Shown here: piece after piece, positions 37,990 to 46,019 of the stretch
Position numbering within the stretch: the first letter of the stretch is position 1
Layout of the letters: each line of letters opens with the position of its first letter
Assembly (NCBI RefSeq): GCF_015265455.1
Contig: NZ_CP054492.1
Location: forward strand, 1,054,001 to 1,118,000
DNA length: 64,000 bases
Source: Candidatus Sulfurimonas baltica
GTDB lineage: Bacteria; Campylobacterota; Campylobacteria; Campylobacterales; Sulfurimonadaceae
Direction of reading: 5' to 3'
Notes under the pieces: model-generated
Database searches by the model: none
What the model was told of the DNA's origin: nothing
What the model saw: only the letters and a program-made list of their open reading frames with translations
Translations under genes and position numbers: made by a program

Positions 37990-39477
37990 ACTCAACTTTC
38001 GCACATAAAACCTAACTCTTTTTGAGTATAAGCACTGAGCACAGCGATAATATTGAGTAAATTTTTATTATCCTTGACAACATTTTGGATTTCAGAGATT
38101 TTTGTCAGTATTTTAATAAAGAGTTGCATTGATATTGCCAGTGTTTCAAGCTCACATTCTAAATCTCTAAAGAGTTCTCCAAGAGTTTGTGGTTCATGCT
38201 TTATACGGTTAATATAACTTACAATGTTATATGCAAACATAGATAGTGTTATTTTTGCAATTAGTGATTCATAGATACGATTTTCTTCTTTTCCAAAACC
38301 GAAGAGGTTTCTGAGATCTTTATAGCCTTGTTCAATATTCCATCTCTTTTTATAAGTTGCTAGAATCTCTTTGCCTGCAATAGTAATATCACTTGAGATA
38401 AAAACTAACAACTCTTTACTTGTGTGTAAAAATACGAGCTTGACTTTACCTAAAACTGCATGTTCTACAATGGCATCGAAATATTTGTACGATATTTTGC
38501 CATGTTTACCACTACTTTTGTGACGATAGTTTTTCATACTGTCATAGATTGCATTCATAGTTTTATGTTTGCCTTTAAAGTTCCAAATAAGTTTATTGTT
38601 TGGAAGTCTTGCTATTACTGGCATACCAAGTTCATTAGCTTGATGTATGAAATTCGGTTTAGCATACCAGCTATCTACGAGCAAGTAATCTGCATCAACA
38701 CCGTTATCCAAAGCTCTTTGCAGCATCTCAATAGCTAGTATATTTTTGCCTTTAGTAATTTCACTCTTTCTCTGATATGCATTACTTCTGTGATGTAGCT
38801 TATTTGTGAACTCTGAAATATCTTTTCTATTGCTACCATTCATTTTTATAGAAAAATCTAATTGAAAAGTTGAATGTGAATCTGCATAATTTAGAGATAC
38901 GATATTGAGCGCATTGATACTCCTATGTTCTTTATTGCTCCAAATATATTTACAGCTTCCCTCAATGTATTTACCTCTCTTAGACTCTACTGTATCGTCA
39001 ATAATGAGTAAGCGATGTTCACCATTTTTATGTAGTGGTTTTATTCTTTGCAAAAGTGCAGTAGTACTTAGCATTAAAAACTTTCGCCAGTTGTAACGAC
39101 TATCTTTGATAAATCTGTAATAGGCATCTTTCCCAAATGCACTATCGCTCTTTTTTATAAATGTTGACTGGCGTTTTTGCATCACTAACATATAAACGAA
39201 GTGTAATATTATTTGAAATGGTGGATAGCCAACATTTCGTTTAATGAAGTTGCTCTGCTTAAGTATTTTTGTGATTTTTATCTCTGTTAGCACTTCAAGT
39301 ATTGGATTCTTTAATATGCTTCTCACTGCAGTTTGTATATAATTGTCAAGTTCCATAAAATAGCCTTGTATTTTTGATGTTGTGGTGACAAAATTATACT
39401 AAAAAGTGGCTATTTATGGGCTTTAATACTCAAATTAAGTTCGTGGATTTAGTGAAATCTATGTGCGAAAGTTGAGT
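37990..39477 (-). mobile_element. IS4-family insertion sequence, complete
   Basis: 1,488-bp element with 17-bp perfect terminal inverted repeats: ACTCAACTTTCGCACAT at 37990-38006 and its reverse complement at 39461-39477. A 5-bp target duplication TAATT flanks it (37985-37989 and 39478-39482). One transposase gene fills it. Intact ends, intact gene and exact target repeat indicate a young, possibly active copy. Confidence 0.93.
37992..39356 (-). CDS. IS4-family DDE transposase
   Basis: 454 residues, full length. DDE catalytic residues are seen in LLIIDDTVESKRG (first D), LLVDSWYAKPN (second D) and the IS4 signature YKKRWNIEQGYKDLRNLFGFGKEENR carrying the catalytic E in the Y-(2)-R-(3)-E-(6)-K pattern. 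The stop codon lies inside the left terminal repeat. No frameshift or internal stop. Confidence 0.92.
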   Translation of the reverse strand: MELDNYIQTAVRSILKNPILEVLTEIKITKILKQSNFIKRNVGYPPFQIILHFVYMLVMQKRQSTFIKKSDSAFGKDAYYRFIKDSRYNWRKFLMLSTTALLQRIKPLHKNGEHRLLIIDDTVESKRGKYIEGSCKYIWSNKEHRSINALNIVSLNYADSHSTFQLDFSIKMNGSNRKDISEFTNKLHHRSNAYQRKSEITKGKNILAIEMLQRALDNGVDADYLLVDSWYAKPNFIHQANELGMPVIARLPNNKLIWNFKGKHKTMNAIYDSMKNYRHKSSGKHGKISYKYFDAIVEHAVLGKVKLVFLHTSKELLVFISSDITIAGKEILATYKKRWNIEQGYKDLRNLFGFGKEENRIYESLIAKITLSMFAYNIVSYINRIKHEPQTLGELFRDLECELETLAISMQLFIKILTKISEIQNVVKDNKNLLNIIAVLSAYTQKELGFMCES

Positions 39478-39881
39478 TAATTATTTATCTTTTAGGATTA
39501 GCCATCTTATTTTTTACATTAAAATATTCAAAAAGTGAAATAAAGGGCATGCAACACTTACAAACTATGTTTAATCATATGCCGACTTTTCAGGGATTAA
39601 TTGCGAGTGCAATCTTGTTAAGTATGACATTTTATTTTGGAATACAAAAAAATTATATTAATGACATACGTTCATATTCTCATCGCAGTATGGAAATATT
39701 AAGACCATATGTTTCAGAAAATGATTATTATTTAATGAAATCAGAATATTTTCAAGTAAAATCAGAAGAAGATTTTAAAAAATTTAATTTAAAACTTACG
39801 AGTCACGCGAGTAAAAACAATGTGAATTTACCAGTTTCAGTGATTTCAAAATAATAAGTATAACAAATACAAGGAGAAATT

Positions 39882-39977
39882 TTGAAGAAAAATATAAAAG
39901 TTAAAAATGAAATATACGAAATATCTGGTAAATGGAGTGTAAACCTAGCAAGTAAAGTTTTTATTGGTCATTTATAA
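39882..39977 (+). CDS. Short ORF ahead of the first attC-like site
   Basis: TTG start with an AAGGAG ribosome site 7 nt upstream, giving 31 residues (begins KKNIKVKNE, ends KVFIGHL). It ends about 50 nt before the first attC-like site. Not recognised. It may be a real micro-gene or the truncated beginning of a larger cassette gene. The rest of the gap to 40026 holds nothing recognisable. Confidence 0.35.
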   Translation: MKKNIKVKNEIYEISGKWSVNLASKVFIGHL

Positions 39978-40026
39978 TGGCCTGAATATTTAAGACACTA
40001 ATTCAACAAGGTTTATTTTCAAAAAA

Positions 40027-40099
40027 GTTATAACAAGTACTTGGATAGAAATAAGTTACCCTAGCGGGTAAACTTATTTCGCAAGACAGTTTGTTAGTT
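40027..40099 (+). other. attC-like recombination site 1
   Basis: GTTATAAC at 40027 and GTTAGTT at 40093 are placed like the outer R'' and R' boxes of integron attC sites. Between them is a long hairpin: 40048-40061 pairs with 40066-40080 (14 bp with one extra T), loop TAGC. The outer arms also pair at AACAA/TTGTT. Total 73 nt. Followed 18 nt later by the next gene start. Matches attC architecture in form, not in exact box consensus. Confidence 0.6.
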
Positions 40100-40116
40100 T
40101 AAGATAAGGAATCAAT

Positions 40117-40290
40117 ATGGGAAATAGGAATTTTAAAGTTTTTTACATCAATAAAGATGATAATAATGTAGATAGTATCATTACTGCAAATTCAAAAACA
40201 ATGGCTATTGAAACATTAAAATTAGAATATTCTGTAAAAGAAATCATATCAGTAGTTGAACTTAAAACATTTCCTAAAGAAGATTATTAA
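40117..40290 (+). CDS. Small cassette gene, unknown
   Basis: 57 residues with an AAGGA ribosome site 5-7 nt before the ATG. Not recognised. The sequence (begins MGNRNFKVFYINKDDNN, ends SVVELKTFPKEDY) looks like a small alpha/beta domain. Its stop is one base before the next ATG (40292), so both are in one cassette between attC-like sites 1 and 2. The short length and lone strand are typical of integron cassette genes. Confidence 0.6.
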   Translation: MGNRNFKVFYINKDDNNVDSIITANSKTMAIETLKLEYSVKEIISVVELKTFPKEDY

Positions 40291-40291
40291 A

Positions 40292-40651
40292 ATGTCATAT
40301 TACACAAGGGTAGGATATAGAGAAGTAGTTGGTGGCTATCAAGTTATTATAGTAGGTGAAGTATACATTACAAAACATTTTAAATTATTTAGTACATCAG
40401 AAGACGCAATTAATTTTATACAAAAAATTATTGCAAAAGAAAATCTTGTTGAAGGCTTTACAGAAGGTGTAAATGACTGTGTCAATATTAATAAACAATA
40501 TTGGTCTAAAGAGGAATCATTATATCACATTCCAAATACACAAATTATTGTAAACAATACATTTAAATTCTTAGAAGATAAATTTTTATGTATTCCTACT
40601 GCAGATGAACAATTAAAGAACAAGACTAACAAAACGCAGGAGCCAACATGA
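40292..40651 (+). CDS. Cassette gene, unknown
   Basis: 119 residues from the ATG right after the previous stop. Not recognised. N-terminal beta-rich segment (YYTRVGYREVVGGYQVIIVGEVYITKHFKLF, about residues 3-33) and a helical remainder; Lys/Asn-rich tail. Its TGA stop falls in the left arm of attC-like site 2, as is common for the last gene of an integron cassette. Confidence 0.6.
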   Translation: MSYYTRVGYREVVGGYQVIIVGEVYITKHFKLFSTSEDAINFIQKIIAKENLVEGFTEGVNDCVNINKQYWSKEESLYHIPNTQIIVNNTFKFLEDKFLCIPTADEQLKNKTNKTQEPT

Positions 40652-40692
40652 ACCCAAGAGTAGGTTCATATTGCTCTCTCTAAACGTTATCT
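40624..40692 (+). other. attC-like recombination site 2
   Basis: GACTAAC at 40624 and CGTTATCT at 40685-40692 bracket a hairpin ATGAACC (40648-40654) / GGTTCAT (40663-40669). Outer arms share TAAC and GAGC pairing with bulges. 69 nt, same layout as sites 1 and 3; the stretch ATTGCTC after the stem is shared with site 3. Confidence 0.55.
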
Positions 40693-40711
40693 ATCATAAA
40701 GGCATAAAATA

Positions 40712-41290
40712 ATGAGCATCGTAGTTTGTGTAGTAAAACATAATAATGAGTTTTGTATAGCAGCAGATAAACGTGCTAAAAAAGATGGAATTATTAATGA
40801 TAACTATCAAAAGCTTTTTAAACTTAAAGAAGATGTTTATTTTGGTATGACCGGTATCGCAGAGGAAGGGCATAAAATTCTAAATAAATTAATGTATTGT
40901 ACTTACCTTCCACCAACAGGATTAATTAAATTTACTGACTTGAATTTTCAACCTAGCAATAAAATGCTAACCATTATGATTGCTGGTAAAAATGAAAAAG
41001 GAGATTTTTTTATTTGGCAAAAAAATTATAAAGGTGAAATTGTGATAGCTGATGTACTTGTGGACAAAATTGCATTTTCACTAAGTACAAATGAGAACTC
41101 TGAATTGTTTAATAATTACTTAAGTTCAGAATTAAAGACAGGTAAATTCATTGAAGAGGCTATTATAAATACAATAAAATTCGCCTCCGAAATAGATGAT
41201 AGCATTTCAAAAGACTTTCATATTGTAATGAATAAGAGTTTGCACGACAGAACAGATTACAAGTACGAGGAGACCAATAGTTTACCCTAG
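40712..41290 (+). CDS. Proteasome-fold (Ntn hydrolase-like) protein in a cassette
   Basis: 192 residues. The first 60 residues (begin MSIVVCVVKHNNEFCIAADKR; later FKLKEDVYFGMTGIAEEG) follow the strand-turn pattern of 20S proteasome beta/HslV-like Ntn hydrolases: an N-terminal strand ending in a hydroxyl or thiol residue, a D-R turn, then a G-x-x-G-x-x-x-D/E helix. Residue 2 is Ser, a possible nucleophile after Met removal. The TAG stop lies in the loop of attC-like site 3. Likely a cassette cargo gene; substrate unknown. Confidence 0.6.
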   Translation: MSIVVCVVKHNNEFCIAADKRAKKDGIINDNYQKLFKLKEDVYFGMTGIAEEGHKILNKLMYCTYLPPTGLIKFTDLNFQPSNKMLTIMIAGKNEKGDFFIWQKNYKGEIVIADVLVDKIAFSLSTNENSELFNNYLSSELKTGKFIEEAIINTIKFASEIDDSISKDFHIVMNKSLHDRTDYKYEETNSLP

Positions 41291-41323
41291 CGGGTAAACT
41301 ATTGCTCACGACAAGCGTTATAT
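41254..41323 (+). other. attC-like recombination site 3
   Basis: AGATTAC at 41254 and AAGCGTTATAT at 41313-41323 flank a perfect 13-bp stem CAATAGTTTACCC (41275-41287) / GGGTAAACTATTG (41292-41304), loop TAGC. The apex TTACCCTAGCGGGTAA is the same as in site 1, and the ending CAAGCGTTA is very like class attC ends. 70 nt. Confidence 0.6.
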
Positions 41324-41348
41324 GAGTATTAAAAAATTTGGAGAATAG

Positions 41349-41584
41349 ATGAAACTATTTTTAACTTTATAGCCAAAGGTGGTAATTTAGTTTATCACTA
41401 TGGCGGTATTGTAAAAAAGCATACACCAGCAAAACAAAAAAGATTAGCAAATATTAAGGAAGTACTGAGTGATATTAAACATAGATGTCACGGTTGCATA
41501 GTTCAAGGTATTCCTAACTATCTTGAAGAAAAAGAAATTTGTTCTCTCATTTTTACTGAGAGAGACAGGCTTAATAGGGAATAA
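41349..41584 (+). pseudogene. Frameshifted small gene after attC-like site 3
   Basis: ATG at 41349 with GGAG upstream opens MKLF and hits a stop after seven codons, while a 75-residue open frame runs on one base out of register from 41351 to 41584 (KGGNLVYHYGGIVKKHTP, then HRCHGCIVQGIPNYLEEKE). One extra T in the run at 41358-41362 would join them into about 79 residues, so this is a one-base deletion, a read error, or slippage. Not recognised. The IS1182-like element begins 13 nt later. Confidence 0.5.
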
Positions 41585-41596
41585 GTATCTCATAAA

Positions 41597-43311
41597 CTGT
41601 AGAGACTGTGAAAGAACTAATCATGTATCAGTAAAAAGTGTCGAGCTTAAGAACATTTTTTAAGGTTCAGGCGGAAAAACTCATTTTTTGACGAAAAAAT
41701 GTCCTAAAAAAGTATAAAACTGCAAGATACTCCGCTATTTCTTGCTTGATACTCTCAAGATTGCCACTTTTTAACGCTTTCATAAGCTTTTGAAACAGTG
41801 CAATGCCAATCAGGTTCAACAATCTTCTGAAATTATAGGTGAGCATAATGAGAGCATTTTCTCCAGCAACCTTTGTTTTACCACGCATCAGAAAGTGGCT
41901 CCAGCCAAGATTTTGTTTGATTGTACCAAAAGGGTGTTCTGCCAGAGCGGCACGCTGTTTAATCATAGTTCTAGCTTCTGGTGTCTGCATCTTTGTACGG
42001 TGTTCGACAATGAGTGCTTCATGCTCCCAGCGCCAGAGACGTTTTGCAGGTGTTTTCTCAGGAAGACACTCTGAACGTAATGGACAGACTTTACATACAG
42101 AGTGGGTACCGAAATACATAAAACGCTTGATACCCTTATTCTCATAAATAGTTTTTTTTCGCTTTAACACTTTGTTGTTTGGGCAGTGATAGCAATCGTT
42201 GGCTTCATCATAATGAAATGCATCACGAGGAAACTTTCCTCTGTCTACTTGCTTTTTTTGCTTATCTTGTATGGGTACATAAACATCTATTCCCTCATCA
42301 ACACATCTCTTAATCTCTTTTGGATTGTAGTAACCTGCATCAGCTACGACTTTGATATGTTTATTGCCTGTAGCTTCTTTAGCCTGGGTTGATAGGGGAT
42401 AGAGTTGATCCAAATCAACTCCTTTGGTGGAGATGTCAGTAGCGACAATAAACTTGTGTTTACCATCAACAGCAATCTGGGCATTATAGGCCATAAGATG
42501 ATGTGCCGGTTTACGCATCAAGGTAGCATCGGGATCACTTTTACAGTATTGTGTTACATTACGCTCTTTCAATGTGTGTAGATTACTGTTCAATTTTGAT
42601 TTATATTTTTTAAGTCGATCCAGATGTTGCTTGTGTACTACTGGTGCTATCTCTTTCTTCTCACAGCTATCGCTATACTCTAGTGAACTTAAATACTCTG
42701 CTATCTTCTCATCAACAGATTCTATATCCTTACGAGTCATTGTTTCAGAGATAAGTTGATTCTTTGATGCATTAGCCCGTAAAAAGGCACCGTCAATGGC
42801 AACGACTTCTCCATCAATCAAATCGACAGAACGGCATAGCATTACAAAGTCACGAAATAATTGTTTCAGTACCTTGGGATTATCTTTGCGAAAGTTAGCA
42901 ATAGTCTTGTATCCAGGAGTAAGTCCAGCACAAAGCCACATCATCTCAACATTGCGTTTAAGTTCACGTTCGAGCTTTCTAGAACTTCGGATACTATTGA
43001 GATATCCATAGAGATAAATCTTCAAAAGTAGTGCTGGATGATATGCAGGTTGACCATCAGAACTACCACTACTTGTAAACACTCCCAAAGTAGCTAAATC
43101 TATACTATCGACATAGCTGTCAATAGCCCTTACTGAATTATCCTCATCAACATACTCATCCAGACTGGGAGGAAATAAGAGTTGTTGATGGCGGTTTAAC
43201 CCCTCTTTGTAATTTGGCATTGTTCAGCCTTTTTCGTTGATATATGATATATCTATTTTAGCTTATTTGTGATTATCACTTGCTTTGGGAGTTCTTTCAC
43301 AGTCTCTGTAG
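41597..43311 (-). mobile_element. IS1182-like insertion sequence
   Basis: Imperfect terminal repeats CTGTAGAGACTGTGAAAGAACT (first 20 of these at 41597-41616) and, inverted, CTACAGAGACTGTGAAAGAA at 43311-43292 bound a single reverse-strand transposase gene. Ends are set by the repeats and could be off by a few bases; no clear target duplication could be read. About 1.7 kb, normal for the family. Confidence 0.8.
41667..43220 (-). CDS. IS1182-family transposase
   Basis: 517 residues. N-terminal DUF772 domain (HQQLLFPPSLDEYVDEDNSVRAID near residues 11-34; YHPALLLKIYLYGYLNSIRSSRKLE near 61-85), then a DDE domain with VVAIDGAFLRANASK, VVADAGYYNPKE and a C-terminal EHPFGTIKQNLGWSHFLMRG carrying the catalytic Glu. 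A zinc-like CPN...C..CPLRSEC set sits near residue 360-385. No internal stop; probably functional. Confidence 0.9.
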   Translation of the reverse strand: MPNYKEGLNRHQQLLFPPSLDEYVDEDNSVRAIDSYVDSIDLATLGVFTSSGSSDGQPAYHPALLLKIYLYGYLNSIRSSRKLERELKRNVEMMWLCAGLTPGYKTIANFRKDNPKVLKQLFRDFVMLCRSVDLIDGEVVAIDGAFLRANASKNQLISETMTRKDIESVDEKIAEYLSSLEYSDSCEKKEIAPVVHKQHLDRLKKYKSKLNSNLHTLKERNVTQYCKSDPDATLMRKPAHHLMAYNAQIAVDGKHKFIVATDISTKGVDLDQLYPLSTQAKEATGNKHIKVVADAGYYNPKEIKRCVDEGIDVYVPIQDKQKKQVDRGKFPRDAFHYDEANDCYHCPNNKVLKRKKTIYENKGIKRFMYFGTHSVCKVCPLRSECLPEKTPAKRLWRWEHEALIVEHRTKMQTPEARTMIKQRAALAEHPFGTIKQNLGWSHFLMRGKTKVAGENALIMLTYNFRRLLNLIGIALFQKLMKALKSGNLESIKQEIAEYLAVLYFFRTFFRQKMSFSA

Positions 43312-43331
43312 ATTTTGGAACTATCTAAAAT

Positions 43332-43362
43332 ATGAGCTATTTATAATTGACAAGTAGCTCAT
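43332..43362. promoter_or_regulatory. Inverted repeat before the Fic gene
   Basis: ATGAGCTA (43332-43339) and TAGCTCAT (43355-43362) form an 8-bp dyad abutting a TATAAT box (43362-43367); a third half-site AGCTCAT lies near 43389. This looks like an operator over the Fic-gene promoter, perhaps for autoregulation. Inferred from sequence only. Confidence 0.45.
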
Positions 43363-43404
43363 ATAATGATACGATTAGAAAACTAATCAGCTCATGAGGT
43401 AAAA

Positions 43405-44535
43405 ATGAAAAAGAAACAACTATGGATTTGGCAACATCCCAATTATCCAAAATTTAATTATAACCTTCGTGAGCTTCTTCCTAAAATCACACAAATATCT
43501 CAGAGTATAGGTCAAGTAAAAGCATTAATCACGCTTCTTGATAAAGATACTCAAACCAACATTAAGATAGATCTTTTTACAAGCGAGATTGTTTCCACTT
43601 CTGCAATAGAGGGGGAACATCTTCAAAGAGAGAGTGTAAGATCTTCAATAAGAAAAAAACTAGATGCAACATTTGACAAAGAATATGACAAGTCTACCCA
43701 TCACACTGACTCTCTCGCGGATATTTTAATGGATACCATACTCAACACAACGCCACTAGAATTAGAGCGTTTACATAAATGGCATATTTCACTTCTTTCC
43801 CAGACTCCAAGCCGTTTTACTAAAATCAAACTGGGAGTGTTTCGTGATTATGATGACATGCAAATTGTCTCAGGCGTAATTGGCAAAGAAAAAGTACATT
43901 TCGTAGGAGTGCCTGCTAAGAGAATAGATAATGATGCGGATGCTTTGTTGAAGTATATTAATACAAGCGATGACGATATCTATATTAAAAGCGCGATAGC
44001 ACATTTATGGTTTGTAACTACTCACCCTTATGATGACGGCAATGGCAGAATGGCAAGAATCATAAGTGATTACATAATCTCAAAAGATTTTGGGATAGAA
44101 TATAAATATTTTTCTATCTCTAGTGCAATAGCAAAAGATCGTAAAAATTATTATGACAAACTAGAGATGTCTCAAAACTTGATAGACAATCCAGATTTAG
44201 ATTGTACAGCTTGGGTATTATGGTATTTAGATAGATTTAACGACTCACTTCAAGAGACACTTGATGCGATCAACAGAGTTATACAAAAAACAAAGTTTTG
44301 GGATAAGGTGCGTCAAATTACTTTAAATCAGCGCCAATTAAAAGTGCTGAGCAAGTTATTAGAGTATAACGAAGGAGAATTTCAAGGCGGGCTTACTACA
44401 AAAAAATATGTTGCAATGACCAAAACATCTTTGGCAACAGCAAAAAGAGATATACAAGAGCTTGTGAAATTGGGTTGTTTACATCAGATTGAAGGTACTC
44501 AAGGAAGAAATATCAGATACGATATTGTCTATTAA
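43405..44535 (+). CDS. Fic family protein with DUF4172 domain
   Basis: 376 residues. An N-terminal DUF4172-type region (WIWQHPNYPKFNYN near residues 8-21) is followed by the inhibitory motif TSAIEGEHL near 61-69 (S/T-x-x-x-E-G) and the Fic active site HPYDDGNGRMAR near 211-222, then a winged-helix-like C-terminus (KYVAMTKTSLATAKRDIQELVKLG). Fic enzymes AMPylate target proteins. The intact inhibitory glutamate predicts self-inhibition. Sits beside the IS1182-like element, an island position. Confidence 0.9.
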   Translation: MKKKQLWIWQHPNYPKFNYNLRELLPKITQISQSIGQVKALITLLDKDTQTNIKIDLFTSEIVSTSAIEGEHLQRESVRSSIRKKLDATFDKEYDKSTHHTDSLADILMDTILNTTPLELERLHKWHISLLSQTPSRFTKIKLGVFRDYDDMQIVSGVIGKEKVHFVGVPAKRIDNDADALLKYINTSDDDIYIKSAIAHLWFVTTHPYDDGNGRMARIISDYIISKDFGIEYKYFSISSAIAKDRKNYYDKLEMSQNLIDNPDLDCTAWVLWYLDRFNDSLQETLDAINRVIQKTKFWDKVRQITLNQRQLKVLSKLLEYNEGEFQGGLTTKKYVAMTKTSLATAKRDIQELVKLGCLHQIEGTQGRNIRYDIVY

Positions 44536-44561
44536 ATAGGGGACATTCCAATATGCCATAA

Positions 44562-44591
44562 ATAGTAAGTCCAACACAAAGGATTTACTAT
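44562..44591. repeat. 11-bp hairpin after the Fic gene
   Basis: ATAGTAAGTCC (44562-44572) and GGATTTACTAT (44581-44591) pair in 10 of 11 positions, with a G-T pair at the odd one. No T-run follows. It may be a weak terminator for fic or a relic end of a mobile element. Confidence 0.35.
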
Positions 44592-44610
44592 GAAGTTACA
44601 CTCCAGAGGA

Positions 44611-44627
44611 TGAATCTCCACTTTTAA
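44611..44627 (+). repeat. Dispersed 17-nt repeat, copy 1
   Basis: TGAATCTCCACTTTTAA, also found at 56643-56659 and (15-nt core, reverse strand) at 53922-53938. In one frame it reads NLHF-stop preceded by Gln, as at the 56643 copy. It lies between the Fic gene and nifE. Confidence 0.5.
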
Positions 44628-44657
44628 CAACTATAAAAATCTTTACATGTAGAGATT

Positions 44658-45998
44658 TTACTCCCAAGGAGCAGCTTCTCCAACTATTTTAAAAACTGGG
44701 TTGTTTACAGCTGCACAAACATCTTTTGCCAAGTTTTCAAGTCCTCCGTATGCTCCGTAACTTAGCTTTTTTTCTTGGTTTACATCTACAAAGGCTACTC
44801 TTTTCTTTATGGCAGTGTAGAGGCTTCGCCCCCCTGCTAATAAAATATCTACATTATGCTCATCTATAAGTTTTGCTTGTTCGTTTGCTGGAACTTTCAT
44901 AAGTATTTTTACATACTGAGCGGCTATCTCGATATCTTCAAGTGTCGATTTTCTAACACTTGTTGCAACTACTTCTATCCCTATGTCTTGAAGTGCTGAA
45001 GCTATTGACCACGATTTATTTCCACCAGTGTTGAGTATGGCTTTTTTGCCATTTAGGATTTTTCTATATGGAAGAAGTCTCTTCTCCAGAGCTTCTTCTT
45101 CTTGGGCTATTATGATTTTTGCTTTTGCAGTTAACTCTTCATCACCAAAAGCATTTACGATTGACATAATTGCATTTGTAGTATCTCTTTTTCCGTAAAA
45201 CGATACAGAAATGTAAGGTATGCCATATCTCTCTTGCATTTTTCTAGTTAGTGTAACTAAAGATTTTGCACATACAATGACATTTAGTTTTGCGGTGTGT
45301 GCTGTTTGAATCTTCTCTATTCTTCCATCACCAGCCAGCGTTGAGACTATTTTAATACCAATCTTTTCAAGAATAGGCGTGTACTGCCACATATCGCCTG
45401 TCACGTTGTACTCACCAATGAGGTTTATACCAAAAGGGTGAATTTCCTCAGGCTCACGAGTTCCTATGAGTTGATTTAAAACAGCTTCTCCACCAAGACG
45501 AGAGCCTAAGTTTTTACTTCCAACAAATCCTGGAGCGTGAACGACAACTATTTTAATATTGTGTTTGTTCTCTAAGTTCTTACATGTAGTATCTATATCA
45601 TCACCAATCATAGCAGTTACACAAGTTTCATAAACAAAAATCGCCTTTGGTTTTTTATGCTCTATAAGATACTCAATAGATGTTATAAGTTTTTTATCAC
45701 TTCCAAAGATAATGTCATTGGTTGTTACATCTGTATAGTAACCCGTTAGAGTGTTGTTTTCACCTTCGTAGCTTGTTGGAGTCTCTCTTGTCTCCCAAGA
45801 AGCTCCTTGACATGTAGCAGGACCATGAACAAGATGAACCGCATCAGCGTATGGGAATAGGGCAATTTGAGCACCTTCAAAAGCACATCCACCAGTTGTC
45901 GCACCTGGTTTTGGTTTATCACAACTACTCTTTTTTTTATCATTATGTGAACATGCTGATTCATTCAAAAGTTCACGAATTAATTTTTTATTTACCAT
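44658..45998 (-). CDS. nifE: Nitrogenase cofactor scaffold subunit NifE
   Basis: NifE, 446 residues from the ATG at 45998, which has AAGGAT upstream; an upstream in-frame ATG at 46049 would overlap the promoter and is rejected. Alpha-like half of the NifEN scaffold for FeMo-cofactor maturation. Signature TTGGCAFEGAQIALFPYADAVHLVHGPATCQG near residues 32-63 and FVYETCVTAMIGDDID near 122. Own sigma-54 promoter, divergent from cowN. Reverse to and far from nifN. Confidence 0.93.
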   Translation of the reverse strand: MVNKKLIRELLNESACSHNDKKKSSCDKPKPGATTGGCAFEGAQIALFPYADAVHLVHGPATCQGASWETRETPTSYEGENNTLTGYYTDVTTNDIIFGSDKKLITSIEYLIEHKKPKAIFVYETCVTAMIGDDIDTTCKNLENKHNIKIVVVHAPGFVGSKNLGSRLGGEAVLNQLIGTREPEEIHPFGINLIGEYNVTGDMWQYTPILEKIGIKIVSTLAGDGRIEKIQTAHTAKLNVIVCAKSLVTLTRKMQERYGIPYISVSFYGKRDTTNAIMSIVNAFGDEELTAKAKIIIAQEEEALEKRLLPYRKILNGKKAILNTGGNKSWSIASALQDIGIEVVATSVRKSTLEDIEIAAQYVKILMKVPANEQAKLIDEHNVDILLAGGRSLYTAIKKRVAFVDVNQEKKLSYGAYGGLENLAKDVCAAVNNPVFKIVGEAAPWE

Positions 45999-46019
45999 AA
46001 TATTATCCTTGTAGTTATT

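Larger units (their letters stand above)
37768..39854 (+). pseudogene. Membrane protein gene split by an IS4-family element
   Basis: Bases 37768-37989 and 39483-39854 join in one uninterrupted frame when the IS (37990-39477) and one copy of the 5-bp target repeat TAATT are removed. The restored protein has 197 residues: an N-terminal hydrophobic helix (about 6-23), a further one where the halves meet (about residues 72-88, ILIIYLLGLAILFF) and a third near 110-125, with a soluble C-terminal part. Not recognised. A GGAG ribosome site and an upstream sigma-54 promoter show it was expressed. The insertion must be recent because both halves are undamaged. Confidence 0.85.

Noticed and set aside
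41790-43011. Forward frames of 60-100 codons across the IS1182 transposase
   Set aside because: Antisense to the intact transposase; no start signals.
44538-44558. GGGGACATTCCAATATGCC as a sigma-54 site
   Set aside because: The spacing does not fit (13-14) and no gene follows on that strand.
44562-44591. Hairpin after fic as a fourth attC-like site
   Set aside because: It lacks the outer TAAC/GTTA boxes and shares no apex or arm sequence with the three sites.
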